Positions 35,201-43,307 of a stretch of 64,000 nucleotides of DNA are shown piece by piece. The notes under the pieces are model-generated. The model was given only the letters and a program-made list of their open reading frames with translations, was not told the origin of the DNA and did no database searches. Numbering within the stretch: position 1 is the stretch's first letter; each line of letters begins with the position of its first letter. Made by a program: the position numbers and the translations under genes. The stretch comes from an uncultured Oscillospiraceae bacterium (GTDB lineage: Bacteria > Bacillota > Clostridia > Oscillospirales > Oscillospiraceae), in contig CANQVL010000001.1 in the NCBI GenBank assembly GCA_947627285.1, positions 62,001-126,000 of the forward strand. Reading direction: 5' to 3'.

Positions 35201-37348
35201 CGCGATCTTCTGCTCCTTGACCAATGTACCGACGAAGGTGGCGCCGGTGCCGCCGTTACCCATCACCAACGCCTTGTTGTCCTTGCCCTCCTGATCCTGC
35301 AAATCGGCGCTGCCGGCCTGGATCCAGTTGCTGGGATCCGCGTTCAGCAGATTGGTCGCCGGGTCAGGCTCCTTTGGCGATTCCTTGAAATCCTCGACCT
35401 TCCAGCCATCGATCTGAATTCCCTTGACGGTCAGATTTGTATTTAAAAGGGACACTATACTAACATAGCTGGCTTCCGTATAACCGGTGACCGCAAGGCT
35501 GTCTATTACCTTTACGCCGTCATATTCTACGGTCACGGTGATTTTACCGTTGCCCGCGTCCGCCGTAGTGATCTGGACTGTATGCGTTTCCCCGTTGTCC
35601 CACTTGCTGGCAACAGTTTTCTTTTCGCCCACAGGGCTCATATTGGCGTTGATAGAGATAGCGTCGGTATCACTGCGAAGGAGCAGTGACAGTACATCGC
35701 TGTGTTTATCGTAGAAGATATTCTCGGTCCCTGCATTCTCCTTCGTAGGCTCTCCGCCGAACTGGATCGCCGCGGAACCGGCGGTGCCCGGTCGGGTCGC
35801 GGAGAACTCCATTGTGATTGTCTGCCCGATTTCTACCGGTTTGCCAAGGAAAGTTGCTCCGGCATTCATAATTGTAAGACTGCCATTCGCCAACTCGTGC
35901 TTATTGTTTGTCTCATAGTCTGTCCTTACACCGTAAGCCCAGAACTCCTCCGGGGTTTCAAGCAGATTCTGGTCAATTGTCGGCAGCTCCGGCGATTCCT
36001 TGAAATCCTCGACCTTCCAGTTCCCGATCTGGACTCCCTTGACAGTCAATTTAGCTCCGGAATAGGCAACCATGCTGACAAGGCTGGGATCGGTAAAGCC
36101 GGTGATCTTACAATCGGTAATCTTCTTAACACCGTCATAGGTCACCGTCACTGAAATGCCATTGCCGCCGTTATCCTTGACGACGATTTCCACAATATGA
36201 TCCTTATCGTCGCTCCAACCGCCGACATCCACACTGCCAGTCCAGTTCTTCTGACCACCGTTGTCGCTGCCGTGGCTGTCGTTGATGGAGATATTGCCGT
36301 CTCCTCGCAGTAGCAGGACCAGACCGTTATGGCCTTCGTGGTAGAAAATATCCTTTGTGGACGCCTTTTCCTCCGTCAGATCACCGCGGAACTGGATTGC
36401 CGCCCAACCAGCATCACTGGGTTTATTTGCGGAAAATTTAACCGTGATTTTTTCTTCGCTCTCAGCTTTTTGACCCAGGAAGGCTACGCCGGAATTATCA
36501 AGTACAAAACTGCCATCATCCTGCCGGTAGGTTTCCGACGCCGTATCGTACCGACCGTAAGCCCAGAACTCCTCCGGGGTTTCAAGTAGATTCTGGTCAA
36601 TTGTCGGCAGGTTCGGTGATTTCTGGAAATCCTCGACCTTCCAGTCCCCGATCTGGACTCCCTTGACGGTCAAATCCGTACTATAGAGGGACACTATGCT
36701 GATATAGCTGGGAAAGCCGAAGCCGGAGATTGGACCTGTTGCGATTTTTGTTTCGCCGTCATATTTTACTGTCACGGTGATTCCGCCAGTACCAGAATCG
36801 GTTGTAGTAATTTGGACTGTATGCACATTTCCGTCGTCCCACGCGTTGTCAACAGTTTGGGTCCCACTCAAATTTTGATTGTTACCGCTGATAGAGATAC
36901 CGTTGCTGTTGTCATTGCGCAGTAGCAGCGACAGGACATCAGTTCGTCCATCAAGGAACACACCAGAGGTCCCTATTTTCTCTTCCGTCACCTCTCCGCC
37001 GAACTGTATCGCCACTTTTCCGTTGGTGCCTGCTCGTGTGGCGGAGAACTGCACTGTGATAGTTTCCCCAACATTTACCTTTTTACCACGAAAAGTGGCT
37101 CCTACCTCATTGAGCAAAAGGCTGCCATCTACAAGCTCGTGCTTAGCGCTTGCTTCAGCGCCCGCCCTTACACCGTAGGTCCAGCACTCCTCCGGGGTTT
37201 CCAGCAGATTCTCGTCAATCGCGGCGGTCTGCTCCTCAATGCTTTCCTCCGCGGCAAACGCCACGGCGGGGAAGCCGTGCGCACAGGAAATCAGGACAGA
37301 ACACGCAAGGATCAGTGTACATACTCTGTTGAAGAAATTTTTACTCAC
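29297..37348 (-). CDS. Giant membrane-anchored surface protein with 12 tandem beta-rich repeats
   Basis: A 2683-residue secreted protein. The N-terminus is a signal peptide (to about residue 33, ending AFAA). Twelve repeats of about 150-220 residues follow. Each opens with (N/S)LL..(E/D)..(E/G/N)(C/F/W)W(T/A/V)xxG and has KI(T/A)VxF, AIQFRG, DxLxLx(L/I), a GxEHTVxI strand, GYVT or SYVSIVS, and ends (T/A)VKGVQI or VTDFRIEG. These look like LamG/concanavalin-like carbohydrate-binding modules (inference). Repeats fall into two sub-types: 'TYGVR' and 'VVAGDNG'. The C-terminus is Thr/Pro-rich, then a transmembrane helix (VVLPVVAAAVVAVIGIAAAV) and a basic tail KKKRGRVQK. No LPXTG follows the sorting-signal rule; a PPQTG lies too far upstream. 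Encoded 36 bases after the related single-domain protein. Confidence 0.9.
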   Translation of the reverse strand: MSKNFFNRVCTLILACSVLISCAHGFPAVAFAAEESIEEQTAAIDENLLETPEECWTYGVRAGAEASAKHELVDGSLLLNEVGATFRGKKVNVGETITVQFSATRAGTNGKVAIQFGGEVTEEKIGTSGVFLDGRTDVLSLLLRNDNSNGISISGNNQNLSGTQTVDNAWDDGNVHTVQITTTDSGTGGITVTVKYDGETKIATGPISGFGFPSYISIVSLYSTDLTVKGVQIGDWKVEDFQKSPNLPTIDQNLLETPEEFWAYGRYDTASETYRQDDGSFVLDNSGVAFLGQKAESEEKITVKFSANKPSDAGWAAIQFRGDLTEEKASTKDIFYHEGHNGLVLLLRGDGNISINDSHGSDNGGQKNWTGSVDVGGWSDDKDHIVEIVVKDNGGNGISVTVTYDGVKKITDCKITGFTDPSLVSMVAYSGAKLTVKGVQIGNWKVEDFKESPELPTIDQNLLETPEEFWAYGVRTDYETNNKHELANGSLTIMNAGATFLGKPVEIGQTITMEFSATRPGTAGSAAIQFGGEPTKENAGTENIFYDKHSDVLSLLLRSDTDAISINANMSPVGEKKTVASKWDNGETHTVQITTADAGNGKITVTVEYDGVKVIDSLAVTGYTEASYVSIVSLLNTNLTVKGIQIDGWKVEDFKESPKEPDPATNLLNADPSNWIQAGSADLQDQEGKDNKALVMGNGGTGATFVGTLVKEQKIAVTLKANGELAQNDWMAIQFRGNLKSWDADDAEKARYYSAENDSLALVIKKGGTAISINKNDGKNSPGTLSGSVNDLTLFDGNEHTVEILATDNADTNTVAIEVWVDGKSVLTCNAPEKYAGRSGYVTVSAQNTTGTMTIKDVRIDGRKADDFGPFVGPQFAEGNLLGDFDSWVVVGDSGRQYDGRLLLGNTYATYTGAANTVNQKITLKFTANGLTDWAGIQFRGKLAEWNTADTQSAIYSSEVNDALALVINEGGKHISIKGATGDLSGSNTQELNLADNKEHTVVMTVADITDSSGVSIKVWVDPASESPEDTEPTLSYTAPEDYIGRTNYVTLACFNGNDSVTITDFRIEEIAAQEPDQPGPGPVDPDPDIPDDPYVEIEGDSLLNAEPSNWILAGANWQDDQESKTLEMPAGGTGATFVGTLVEDQKIAVTLKTDGQVASGDWMAIQFRGNLKSWDADDAVKAQYFSAENDGLALVIKNGGTKISVNNRNNADGKPNKLSNDAENLNLFDGNEHTVVIQATDNADTNTVAIEVWVDGESVLKYNAPEKYAGRSGYVTVSAQNTTGTVTIKDVRIDGHKAEEFEPFQVPQFEEGNLLAETGGWVVAGDNGQQYDGSLLLGNTQTYATYTGQTLKNQKIAVKFNGTFTGSEDWTAIQFRGNLTAEDAANIGKALYYSAENDALALVIKNGGDAISVNQNNGTGEPGILPGTETVSGLNLCDGNEHTVEILVSDSEDGKTAAVQVWVDGESKLTCDAPEKYVGRGGYVTVSSYIKEGALTVTDFRLEKQEGDNLLDVDTDYWTVTGGSVQRGEELKLSNNYATFTGQQVEDGQTITVKFKAELDEDVAEIQFRGKLTKEDAKNADKVHYYSEENDALALVIKNKGTAISINQNNGTGNPGVLPGTETVSGLNLCDGEEHTIQITATNSVEPNSVIRTVDNADGTVNIVVLVDGVKKISCDAPAKYADRTGFVTLTCFKSTDTLTVTDIRIEGVKAEKFPDIQTPVNPGGSTGNSGSTVSGGGTNSKPKDKYGEEPTEDLLTVESGWWAYGRYSANAPEAYRQEDGSFVLDNAGAAFLGQKAESEQKITVKFSAKRASEVGWAAIQFRGDLTAEQAATKDIFYHEGHNGLVLLLRGDGKISINDSHGNNGGQKNWSGSVDVGGWDDGKDHIVDIVVKDTGSGGITVTVYYDGVQKINNCRITGFTDPSYVSLVGYAGAELTVKGVQIGDWKTADFRGAPEPPKTDGDQPTDDNNLLEAPKECWTYGVREGLEASAKHELANGGLTLVDAGATFLGRPVEIGQTITMEFSATRPGNAGSAAIQFGGELTTEKAGTKDIFYEGRDDVLSLLLRSGSDGISISGNGKKMSGTKSVDSPWYNGETHTVQIAAADAGNGKITVTVHYDGVKVIDSLEIDGFTKASYVSIVSLYSTELTVKSFRIDGVKVSDFSQEQDKQHNLTSDSGSWVVAGDNGLKSDGTLVLGQTYATFVGAEVKEQKIGVKFRGTVADSTDWMAIQFRGTLTAADAAEYEKAPYFSAENDALALVIKQSGTVISVNNRNGEGNPDRLSENVEGLNLFDGKEHTIEISAADSTDGKSVAIRIFVDGAGVLTCNVPEKYAGRSGYVTLGCYSKNDTVCVTGFWIEGVQETGTPSGNTSGNTQGNTSGGASGNSQGSASGEAAGNPSENAPQVQGSSLLAAEPDNWIIAGGDGLQSDGTLLLNRSFATFIGTPVTDQTVTVGIKGALTKDSDWMVIQFRGILTAEDAADYEKSPYFSAENDALTLVIKNCGTVISVNNRGAEGGPNRLSENVEGLNLYDGKEHTISLRAVNGLDGKSVTVQVWVDGASKLICNVPEKYASRSGYVTLGCYSENDSIAVTDFRIEGYQLSQPSNDPQDETTPPQTGTEDPGDGEQKPTVKPDETPTLTPDETPDSGRSGVVLPVVAAAVVAVIGIAAAVAIVMKKKRGRVQK

Positions 37349-37384
37349 AATAACGCCCTCCTTCCGTGGCTTCCGGCTGTGTTC

Positions 37385-38410
37385 TCAGGACTTCTTTTTC
37401 TTTTTTGCCAGGACGATCACCACCACGGCGATCACCACCACCGCGGCGGCTCCCACCGCGATCCATATCACCGGAGAAACGCCCTCGCCGGACTGCTCGG
37501 GTTTGGTCTGGGGCTGAGCGGGCTGGTCAGGTTCGTTCGTTTCCGGTTCATTTGTTTCGGGTTCGTTTGTTTCAGTCTCATTTGTATCGGGTTCATTTGT
37601 CTCGGGATCCGTCGTTTCAGGCTCTGTGGTCCCCGGCTCGGTCCCCGCCGCAAGGTCGGCCTTCTGATGCTCCAGCTCCGCCTGCTCCTCCTCCGTCAGA
37701 GGCAGGATCAGCTCGTCGTCCACCTCCACGGAAAGAAGCTGTACCCACTCATCCACGCTGTTAACGGCAAAGGTGATAAAGCCCGCGTCCTTCATGGGAT
37801 GCTCGTCAGATTTCTCCAGCGTATAATCCAGCGAGTCGCCGCCGTCCACCGTGATGACGAAGTGAATGGAGGTGTCGCTCAGCTTTTCCGTTTCAATGAC
37901 CAGCGTATGCTCTACCTCGGGGTCGTCGAACCTGTATTTGCCCTCCTCGGTTTTCATATCCACCGAGCGCAGGCCCTCGATAAAGGAGTCCGTCAGACTG
38001 ATACGGTTGTTTTTGATGTTGATGGACAGGGGAAGACCTCTGCCGTACCACGGGAACGCCATTCTGCCGCCGCCCGCTTCCAGGTCACGCAGGCTGTCTA
38101 CGTCCACATTGTTGCACATATAGATGGCGCCCCACCCGCCGTCGGAGGGTATATACGCCTTGAACCGGACCGTAACGGTGCTGTCCATGAATTTCGCGCC
38201 GATATAGGTGAGCGCTCCGCTGGGCCCGTTGACGGTGACACTGCCGTCCGCGTTGTACACGATCGGGCCGCCGCCGTCAGCTAAAAGGTCCGTACCGATC
38301 CAGCGGCTGGCGGGATCGTCCAGGATGTCATAGGCAAACGCGGTGGTCCCCAAGGACAGCATCAGCAGTATCGCCATCAGGACCGTAGCAATTTTACAGT
38401 AGCGTTTCAT
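37385..38410 (-). CDS. Small membrane-anchored surface protein, single LamG-like domain
   Basis: Secreted protein of 341 residues. The signal peptide covers residues 1-26 (MKRYCKIATVLMAILLM..TTAFA). A single beta-rich domain (about 27-235) has WIGTDLLADGG, LTYIGAKFMDSTVTVRFKAYIP, GWGAIYMCNN and VEHTLVIETE, echoing the modules of the giant neighbour. A Thr/Glu/Asn/Pro-rich stalk with repeated ETNEP follows. Then come a transmembrane helix (VIWIAVGAAAVVVIAVVVIVL) and the tail AKKKKKS. The ATG at 38410 follows AGGAAAAGAGAT. Placed 34 bases after the binding lipoprotein, it may help hold glycan near the importer. Confidence 0.85.
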   Translation of the reverse strand: MKRYCKIATVLMAILLMLSLGTTAFAYDILDDPASRWIGTDLLADGGGPIVYNADGSVTVNGPSGALTYIGAKFMDSTVTVRFKAYIPSDGGWGAIYMCNNVDVDSLRDLEAGGGRMAFPWYGRGLPLSINIKNNRISLTDSFIEGLRSVDMKTEEGKYRFDDPEVEHTLVIETEKLSDTSIHFVITVDGGDSLDYTLEKSDEHPMKDAGFITFAVNSVDEWVQLLSVEVDDELILPLTEEEQAELEHQKADLAAGTEPGTTEPETTDPETNEPDTNETETNEPETNEPETNEPDQPAQPQTKPEQSGEGVSPVIWIAVGAAAVVVIAVVVIVLAKKKKKS

Positions 38411-38444
38411 ATCTCTTTTCCTCGCTTTCCCGCCCTTTGAGGCG

Positions 38445-39977
38445 TCACTCAGGCTTGTGCTCGTGATAGTATTCATTCATCCACGCCAGATAATCGGCGT
38501 TCGCTGTCTTGAAGCTCTCCACCGCCGCGTCAAACTTGTCGGAGGTGTTCAACAGGCCGTTGCGGGCAGGCGTCAGGATCTCGTTCTTGAAGTTATCGGA
38601 CGCGGTGCTGTAATTCTTCGCCATTTCGCTGTCCTGATCCGGCCAGAACACACCCTCCCTGGCGTCTCCGTGCAACGGGTAGTTGTGGCGCACGTTATCT
38701 ATCCACCGCAGCTCCTGCTCCGTGTAGGTGTCCCAGAGCCGGTCTGAGACGGTGGTGTAATCCAGCGTGCAGAAAATGCCGTCATACAGAGCACTGGTGG
38801 CAATTATGTCCTCCGCGCCCTCGGGAAGACCGCGCAGGCCCTCGCCGACATCAACCCACTCGTACCCCTCGCGGCCGTACTTCGCCAACTCGTAGTTGGC
38901 GGGGTCGGATACCAGCCAGTTGTAATATTGGACCATCAGCGCCGCGTTTTCTGAGGTCGCAGGGACCAGGACACCGCCAAAGCAGGCGTTGGCCTTCTGG
39001 AAGGAGGCATAACCGTCAGGACCGGTCAGGGGTCCAATCACCTCAAGCTCGGCGTCGGGGTCCGCGACCTTGACCTTGCGGGCTATGTCGATCTCAGCCA
39101 TGATCTCCGGGTACTGGATATACACGCCGGCGCGTCCGCTGATAAACAGGTTGTCGCAGGAGGACGCGGTGCGGCTGGCATTGTCAATATCCCAAAGTCC
39201 CTCCTGGATCCAGTTGTACTCCGTCTCAAGGACCGTTTTGTAGTTGGGGTTCAGGAAACCGGGCATGATGTTGCCGTTCCCGTCAAGATAGAAGTAGGAC
39301 GCCTGTACGCAGTTATAGGCGCCGGGCAGGATCACCCGGTCCATATCCCAGTGGTAGCCCACCATGGGGACGATGTTGCTGTCCCTGTCGCGGAACGCCC
39401 TCAGCGCGGTCTCGAACTCCTCGATGGTGGTGGGGATCGGAAGGCCCGCGTCGTCCAGCCAGTCCTTCCGGATCAGTATCCCGTAAATGCCCTCATAGGC
39501 GATCTCGGGGATGGCAAAGATTTTGCCGTCAGAGGTGACGGTATCAAAGGCGATCTGGGGGACCTTCTCCTTCAGCGCGCTGCCGTACTCGTCGATAAGC
39601 GGCGTCAGGTCTGTAAAAAACGCGTTCTCATTGACGAACCGGTCCAAACCTGTGGTGGACCCCACGTTGCTGATGATGCCGTCGATCTGTTCGCCGCCGG
39701 CGATCGCCAGATCGACCTTTGTGTTCAGATCGCTGGTCTGGAACACCTTGACCTCCAGGTCGATTTTGTTGCCGGTGTCCTGATAGAACTTCTCCTCGAT
39801 CGCGGCCTTGACCTCGGCGTCGTTGGCGCCCACGACCTTGTTGCCGCCGTAGTAGATCACCAGCTTTGTCGCGTCGCCGTCTCCGCTCACGTCTTTTTTG
39901 TCGCATCCGGTCATCATCGGCAGGCACATGACCAGCAGCAACAGGGCTGCCAACAGGCGTTTCCCAGTCTTTTTCAT
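38445..39977 (-). CDS. Extracellular solute-binding lipoprotein of the LplA type (second system)
   Basis: Substrate-capture lipoprotein of 510 residues. Signal and lipobox MMTGC give Cys25. The domain has KLVIYYGGNKVVG, VDLAIAGGEQIDGII, TDLTPLIDEYGS, FAIPEIAYEGIYGILIRKDWLDDAGLPIPTTIEEFE and NAALMVQYYNWLVSDP, typical of family-1 binding proteins for oligosaccharides. The ATG follows GAGGAGGAAAAACAA. It lies 58 bases after the second permease. Similar to the lipoprotein of the first locus in fold but not closely in sequence, so the two systems probably take up different glycans. Confidence 0.93.
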   Translation of the reverse strand: MKKTGKRLLAALLLLVMCLPMMTGCDKKDVSGDGDATKLVIYYGGNKVVGANDAEVKAAIEEKFYQDTGNKIDLEVKVFQTSDLNTKVDLAIAGGEQIDGIISNVGSTTGLDRFVNENAFFTDLTPLIDEYGSALKEKVPQIAFDTVTSDGKIFAIPEIAYEGIYGILIRKDWLDDAGLPIPTTIEEFETALRAFRDRDSNIVPMVGYHWDMDRVILPGAYNCVQASYFYLDGNGNIMPGFLNPNYKTVLETEYNWIQEGLWDIDNASRTASSCDNLFISGRAGVYIQYPEIMAEIDIARKVKVADPDAELEVIGPLTGPDGYASFQKANACFGGVLVPATSENAALMVQYYNWLVSDPANYELAKYGREGYEWVDVGEGLRGLPEGAEDIIATSALYDGIFCTLDYTTVSDRLWDTYTEQELRWIDNVRHNYPLHGDAREGVFWPDQDSEMAKNYSTASDNFKNEILTPARNGLLNTSDKFDAAVESFKTANADYLAWMNEYYHEHKPE

Positions 39978-40035
39978 TTGTTTTTCCTCCTCTTTATATT
40001 TTAATTTTTAAACCAAAATGATGCCAAACAGGTTA

Positions 40036-40914
40036 TTACTCCTTCACAGCTCCCAGCATAACGCCCTGGACGAAGTATTTTTGCAGGAACGGGTATACAA
40101 TGATGATGGGCAGCGACGCGATGACGATCACCGCCATCTTCGCCGTCTCCGTGGGCAGGATCGTAATGCCCTGAATTGCCGCCGCGTTCGCCACCAGCGC
40201 GTTGAAGTCGATGTAGATCTGCCGGACCACCAGCATGATCGGGTACTTGTTGATGTCGCTGATAAAGAGCATGGCGTTGTACCAGTTGTTCCAGCTGCTC
40301 ACCATGGAGAATACGCCGATGGTAGCGATCAGGGGCTTTGCCGTGGGCAGTGAGATCCGCCAGAAGCTCTGCCAGTATGACGCCCCGTCGATCAGCGCCG
40401 CCTCCTCCAGCGCGGCAGGCTGTCCGTCAAAAAAATTCCGTATCAGGACCAAGTTATAGGAGCTGAACAGCCCCGGTATTATCAGCGACCAGTAGGAGTT
40501 ATACATTCCCAATCCGCGGACCAGCAGATAGAACGGCACCAGACCGCCGCCGAACATCATCGTAAAGACCATCAGGAAGTTAAGCACCCTGTGCCCCGGC
40601 AGGAACCTCTTGGACAGGGCGTATCCGGCAATAAACTGTACCGCCATGCTCATCGGCACGCCAACGATCAGCAGGCCCACGCTGTTCAATATAGCGCGCA
40701 GCAGGATCGGACTGCTCTTGAAGGCAAACTCATACGCCGCCGTGGTGAAGCCCTTCGGGATCAGCGTATAACCGTCCCGCAGAACGGTAAGCTCATCAGA
40801 TAAAGACGTAGAGACAACGATGAGATATGGGATCACAAACGTCAGGCTGAACAGAGTCAGAAGGAAGATGTTGAATACATTGAATATTTTTTCACCGCGC
40901 GTTCTTTTCAGCAT
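40036..40914 (-). CDS. Carbohydrate ABC transporter permease, LplC type (second system)
   Basis: Membrane subunit of 292 residues with six hydrophobic segments. The EAA loop is AALEEAALIDGASYWQSFWRISLPTAKP, and the C-terminus FVQGVMLGAVKE is family-typical. It begins 12 bases after the partner permease and is part of the LacI-controlled operon. Confidence 0.93.
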   Translation of the reverse strand: MLKRTRGEKIFNVFNIFLLTLFSLTFVIPYLIVVSTSLSDELTVLRDGYTLIPKGFTTAAYEFAFKSSPILLRAILNSVGLLIVGVPMSMAVQFIAGYALSKRFLPGHRVLNFLMVFTMMFGGGLVPFYLLVRGLGMYNSYWSLIIPGLFSSYNLVLIRNFFDGQPAALEEAALIDGASYWQSFWRISLPTAKPLIATIGVFSMVSSWNNWYNAMLFISDINKYPIMLVVRQIYIDFNALVANAAAIQGITILPTETAKMAVIVIASLPIIIVYPFLQKYFVQGVMLGAVKE

Positions 40915-40925
40915 ACCGTCTCACC

Positions 40926-41912
40926 TCACCATATACCGCTGCCCGACTCGCGCCGGTTCGCCAATGTATTCGCGCCCCAAACCATAAAGAACGTGACCGT
41001 GTTCTGGAGCATACTCAATGTCGCCGACGAAGCGTAGGTCCCGTGCATCACGTTGTTTGTAACAAAGGTCTCGAACGTCTGCGCCGTTTCCCATAGAATC
41101 TCGTTGTTCCCTACCATCGCCATTATCATTTCGGAATCAGAGGCGAGCATCTGCCCGATACTCAGAATGAACGTAACTATGATGGTGGGCATTATCGCAG
41201 GGATCGTCACATGCAGCGTCTGCTGCCAGCGACCGGCGCCGTCCACCACCGCCGCCTCGTACAGTCCCGTATCAATCGCGCAGATCGCCGCCAAAAAGAC
41301 AATGGTGCCCCAGCCCGTCGTCTTCCATATCTTCGCGACAGTTAAGATCGCGGGCCACAGCGACGGCGTGGCATACCAGCGGACCGGATCGAGCCCGATA
41401 AGCTTGAGCACCTGATTGAAAAGTCCAAACCTGGTGTCCATCAGATTGAACGCCAGACCCGCCACCACCGTCCAAGACAGGAAGTAAGGCAGATACGCCA
41501 CCGACTGCACCGTGCGCTTGAACAGGCGGTTGCGCAGCTCATTGATCAGCAGTGCCAGAACGATCGACGCGGGGAACGCAAAGACCAGAGACAGGGCAGA
41601 GAGCAAAAGTGTATTGCGCAGTACCTTCGGGAGCGCCCCGCCGGTCAGGATCCTGATGTAGTTTTCAAACCACACCCAGTTGCTCTTCCACAGGCCCTTC
41701 CAGGGGACGTAATCCTCCATCGAAATGATGAGTCCGGTGGGCATGGGGATATATTTAAAAACGATATACCACACCATCGCGGGCAGTACCATCAGATACA
41801 GTACCCAATACTTTTTCATCGCCCGCTTAAAGGTCATTCGCTGTCCCGGGATCACCATCTCTCCCCGGGCCGCCTTCTTCCGGTCGTCTCTCCTTTTTTT
41901 CACGCGCCTCAC
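40926..41912 (-). CDS. Carbohydrate ABC transporter permease, LplB type (second system)
   Basis: First gene of the operon, 328 residues. It has a basic N-terminus, then YWVLYLMVLPAMVWYIVFKYIPM, six membrane segments and the EAA loop (TGLYEAAVVDGAGRWQQTLHVTIPAIMP). The start is uncertain. A GTG at 41912 gives this length, another GTG lies three codons later, and an ATG at 41858 (MVIPGQRMTFKR) with GGGGAGAG is possible. Directly upstream are a good promoter and a perfect LacI-type palindrome, so sugar-responsive repression is expected. No ATPase gene is present. Confidence 0.9.
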   Translation of the reverse strand: MRRVKKRRDDRKKAARGEMVIPGQRMTFKRAMKKYWVLYLMVLPAMVWYIVFKYIPMPTGLIISMEDYVPWKGLWKSNWVWFENYIRILTGGALPKVLRNTLLLSALSLVFAFPASIVLALLINELRNRLFKRTVQSVAYLPYFLSWTVVAGLAFNLMDTRFGLFNQVLKLIGLDPVRWYATPSLWPAILTVAKIWKTTGWGTIVFLAAICAIDTGLYEAAVVDGAGRWQQTLHVTIPAIMPTIIVTFILSIGQMLASDSEMIMAMVGNNEILWETAQTFETFVTNNVMHGTYASSATLSMLQNTVTFFMVWGANTLANRRESGSGIW

Positions 41913-41940
41913 CCCACAAGATACATACTCCGCGATTCTT

Positions 41941-41958
41941 TATAGAAACGTTTCTATA
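41941..41958 (-). promoter_or_regulatory. LacI-family operator, perfect 18-bp palindrome
   Basis: TATAGAAACGTTTCTATA is its own reverse complement and has the central CG typical of LacI-type operators. It begins three bases after the -10 box, covering the expected transcription start. The LacI-type gene at 43308 is the likely reader. CcpA-type binding cannot be excluded. Confidence 0.8.
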
Positions 41959-41961
41959 AGA

Positions 41962-41991
41962 ATTATAACACTCCGCACCATTTGTTGTCAA
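41962..41991 (-). promoter_or_regulatory. Promoter of the large glycan operon
   Basis: On the minus strand, TTGACA (41986-41991), 18 bases, TATAAT (41962-41967). It drives the permease gene and probably all nine genes down to 21320. Confidence 0.82.
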
Positions 41992-42108
41992 TTGTCAACT
42001 TCGCCCATTTTTTCCTTCTTTTTTTGTGCAATTTGAAATCTCGTCTTGATTTTTTCTACGATCTGTACAATAATGTAGGGGAACAGCCCGCCCAACGGCG
42101 GCTGTGGG

Positions 42109-43221
42109 TCATGGGATGATCCCCACATCACAGAGCTCGAAGTTGGTTCCCCTGCCGTTTTCCGCCATGTAGGTCTCCAGCCGTACCTGATGCTGTCCCC
42201 GGGTAAAGCCTGTGAGCATATCACAGCGGATCCAATCCGGCGTTGTGTCGCACCAGGCAGGCCGGGGGTCCGTCAGCTCCTTCCACTCTCCCCCGTCCAC
42301 ACGGACGCGATACCCGGCGGTATAGGCGTTGACCACCACGAACAGCTCCATCCCGGTGCCCGTAAAGGAGAACTCCAGCGCCGCCCCAGGTGAAGCGGTG
42401 CGAAGCATACGCTCCACGGTGGGGATCCGATAGACCCTGTCACACCTCCACGGACCGACGCGGCGGATACTGTCCGGGTCCAGCTTGTGGGCGTACTGCC
42501 AGTTCTCCGGGAACAGCGACGCCGGGACCGGCATATCAACAGGCGCTGCCGTGGCAAGCTCCTCCTCCAGCAGCTTTTCCACTGCCTCGGCGTAGATTCG
42601 GCTGCCCACGTCCCCGGGATGTGTCGTGTCCGGCAGCCACTCCTCATACCGCACACTGCCTGCCAGCAGCTGACTTAAGCCATATGCGCCCACATCGACG
42701 CTGGTAAGGCGGTAGTGGTCGCAGAGCCGCTCAAAGTCCGCCACGCTGGGGTACTGCTCGCCGGCAAGCATACTTGCGATCGCGCCCCGGTAGCAGGTAA
42801 GGACCACCACCACGTCAAACTGCCGGTCAGGACAGCACAGCAGCTTGCGCAGAAGTCCCTCCCGGCACAGGTTCCGCTCCAGCTCCGGCATATCCTTGTC
42901 ATTTACCGCGTATTCCACAAACACGATGTCACAGCTTCTTGACAGTATATCCTGTTCCACCCTGAACAGGGCGCTCTCCGAGCCGGTCGCCGCCTTCGAG
43001 GCGTTCTCCACGTTGACGCGCACCTCCGGGAAGGAGGCGGCAAGCCAGCTTGTCAGCTTATCCGGCCAGCGCTGCTGCTCCCATGACGGGAAGATCTGCT
43101 CGGAGATGGAGCCGCCCAGGATACCCACCGTCACCTCTCCGCTCTCCATCGCCTGCCGGAAGTGATACAGCGGACTCCGGCGGCAGATGTACTGTATGGC
43201 GTCAGGATAGAAGCGTTTCAT
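42109..43221 (-). CDS. SGNH-type esterase, probably a sugar deacetylase
   Basis: Cytosolic SGNH/GDSL hydrolase of 370 residues. Block I is GILGGSISEQ (catalytic Ser), block II the NVENASKAATGS region, block III VEYAVNDKD (Asn) and block V DTTHPGDVGS (Asp and His). A second beta-rich part (about 245-370; GAALEFSFTGTGMELFVVVNAYTAGYRVRVDGG) resembles the accessory domain of carbohydrate-acetyl esterases. It is divergent from the LacI gene. Removing acetyl groups from imported oligosaccharides is the likely job. The ATG follows AAGGAGAGATTATT. A sequence resembling the 18-bp operator overlaps its first codons. Confidence 0.85.
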   Translation of the reverse strand: MKRFYPDAIQYICRRSPLYHFRQAMESGEVTVGILGGSISEQIFPSWEQQRWPDKLTSWLAASFPEVRVNVENASKAATGSESALFRVEQDILSRSCDIVFVEYAVNDKDMPELERNLCREGLLRKLLCCPDRQFDVVVVLTCYRGAIASMLAGEQYPSVADFERLCDHYRLTSVDVGAYGLSQLLAGSVRYEEWLPDTTHPGDVGSRIYAEAVEKLLEEELATAAPVDMPVPASLFPENWQYAHKLDPDSIRRVGPWRCDRVYRIPTVERMLRTASPGAALEFSFTGTGMELFVVVNAYTAGYRVRVDGGEWKELTDPRPAWCDTTPDWIRCDMLTGFTRGQHQVRLETYMAENGRGTNFELCDVGIIP

Positions 43222-43307
43222 AATAATCTCTCCTTTATTTGTGTATATATACTTGACCTGTTCCGCTCTTTAAGATCAAAACAGCATTTCCTGATGGAGG
43301 TTTTTCT

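Noticed and set aside
29297..37348. Repeated DNA that might be a CRISPR array
   Set aside because: The repeats are hundreds of bases long, diverged and in frame; they are coding.
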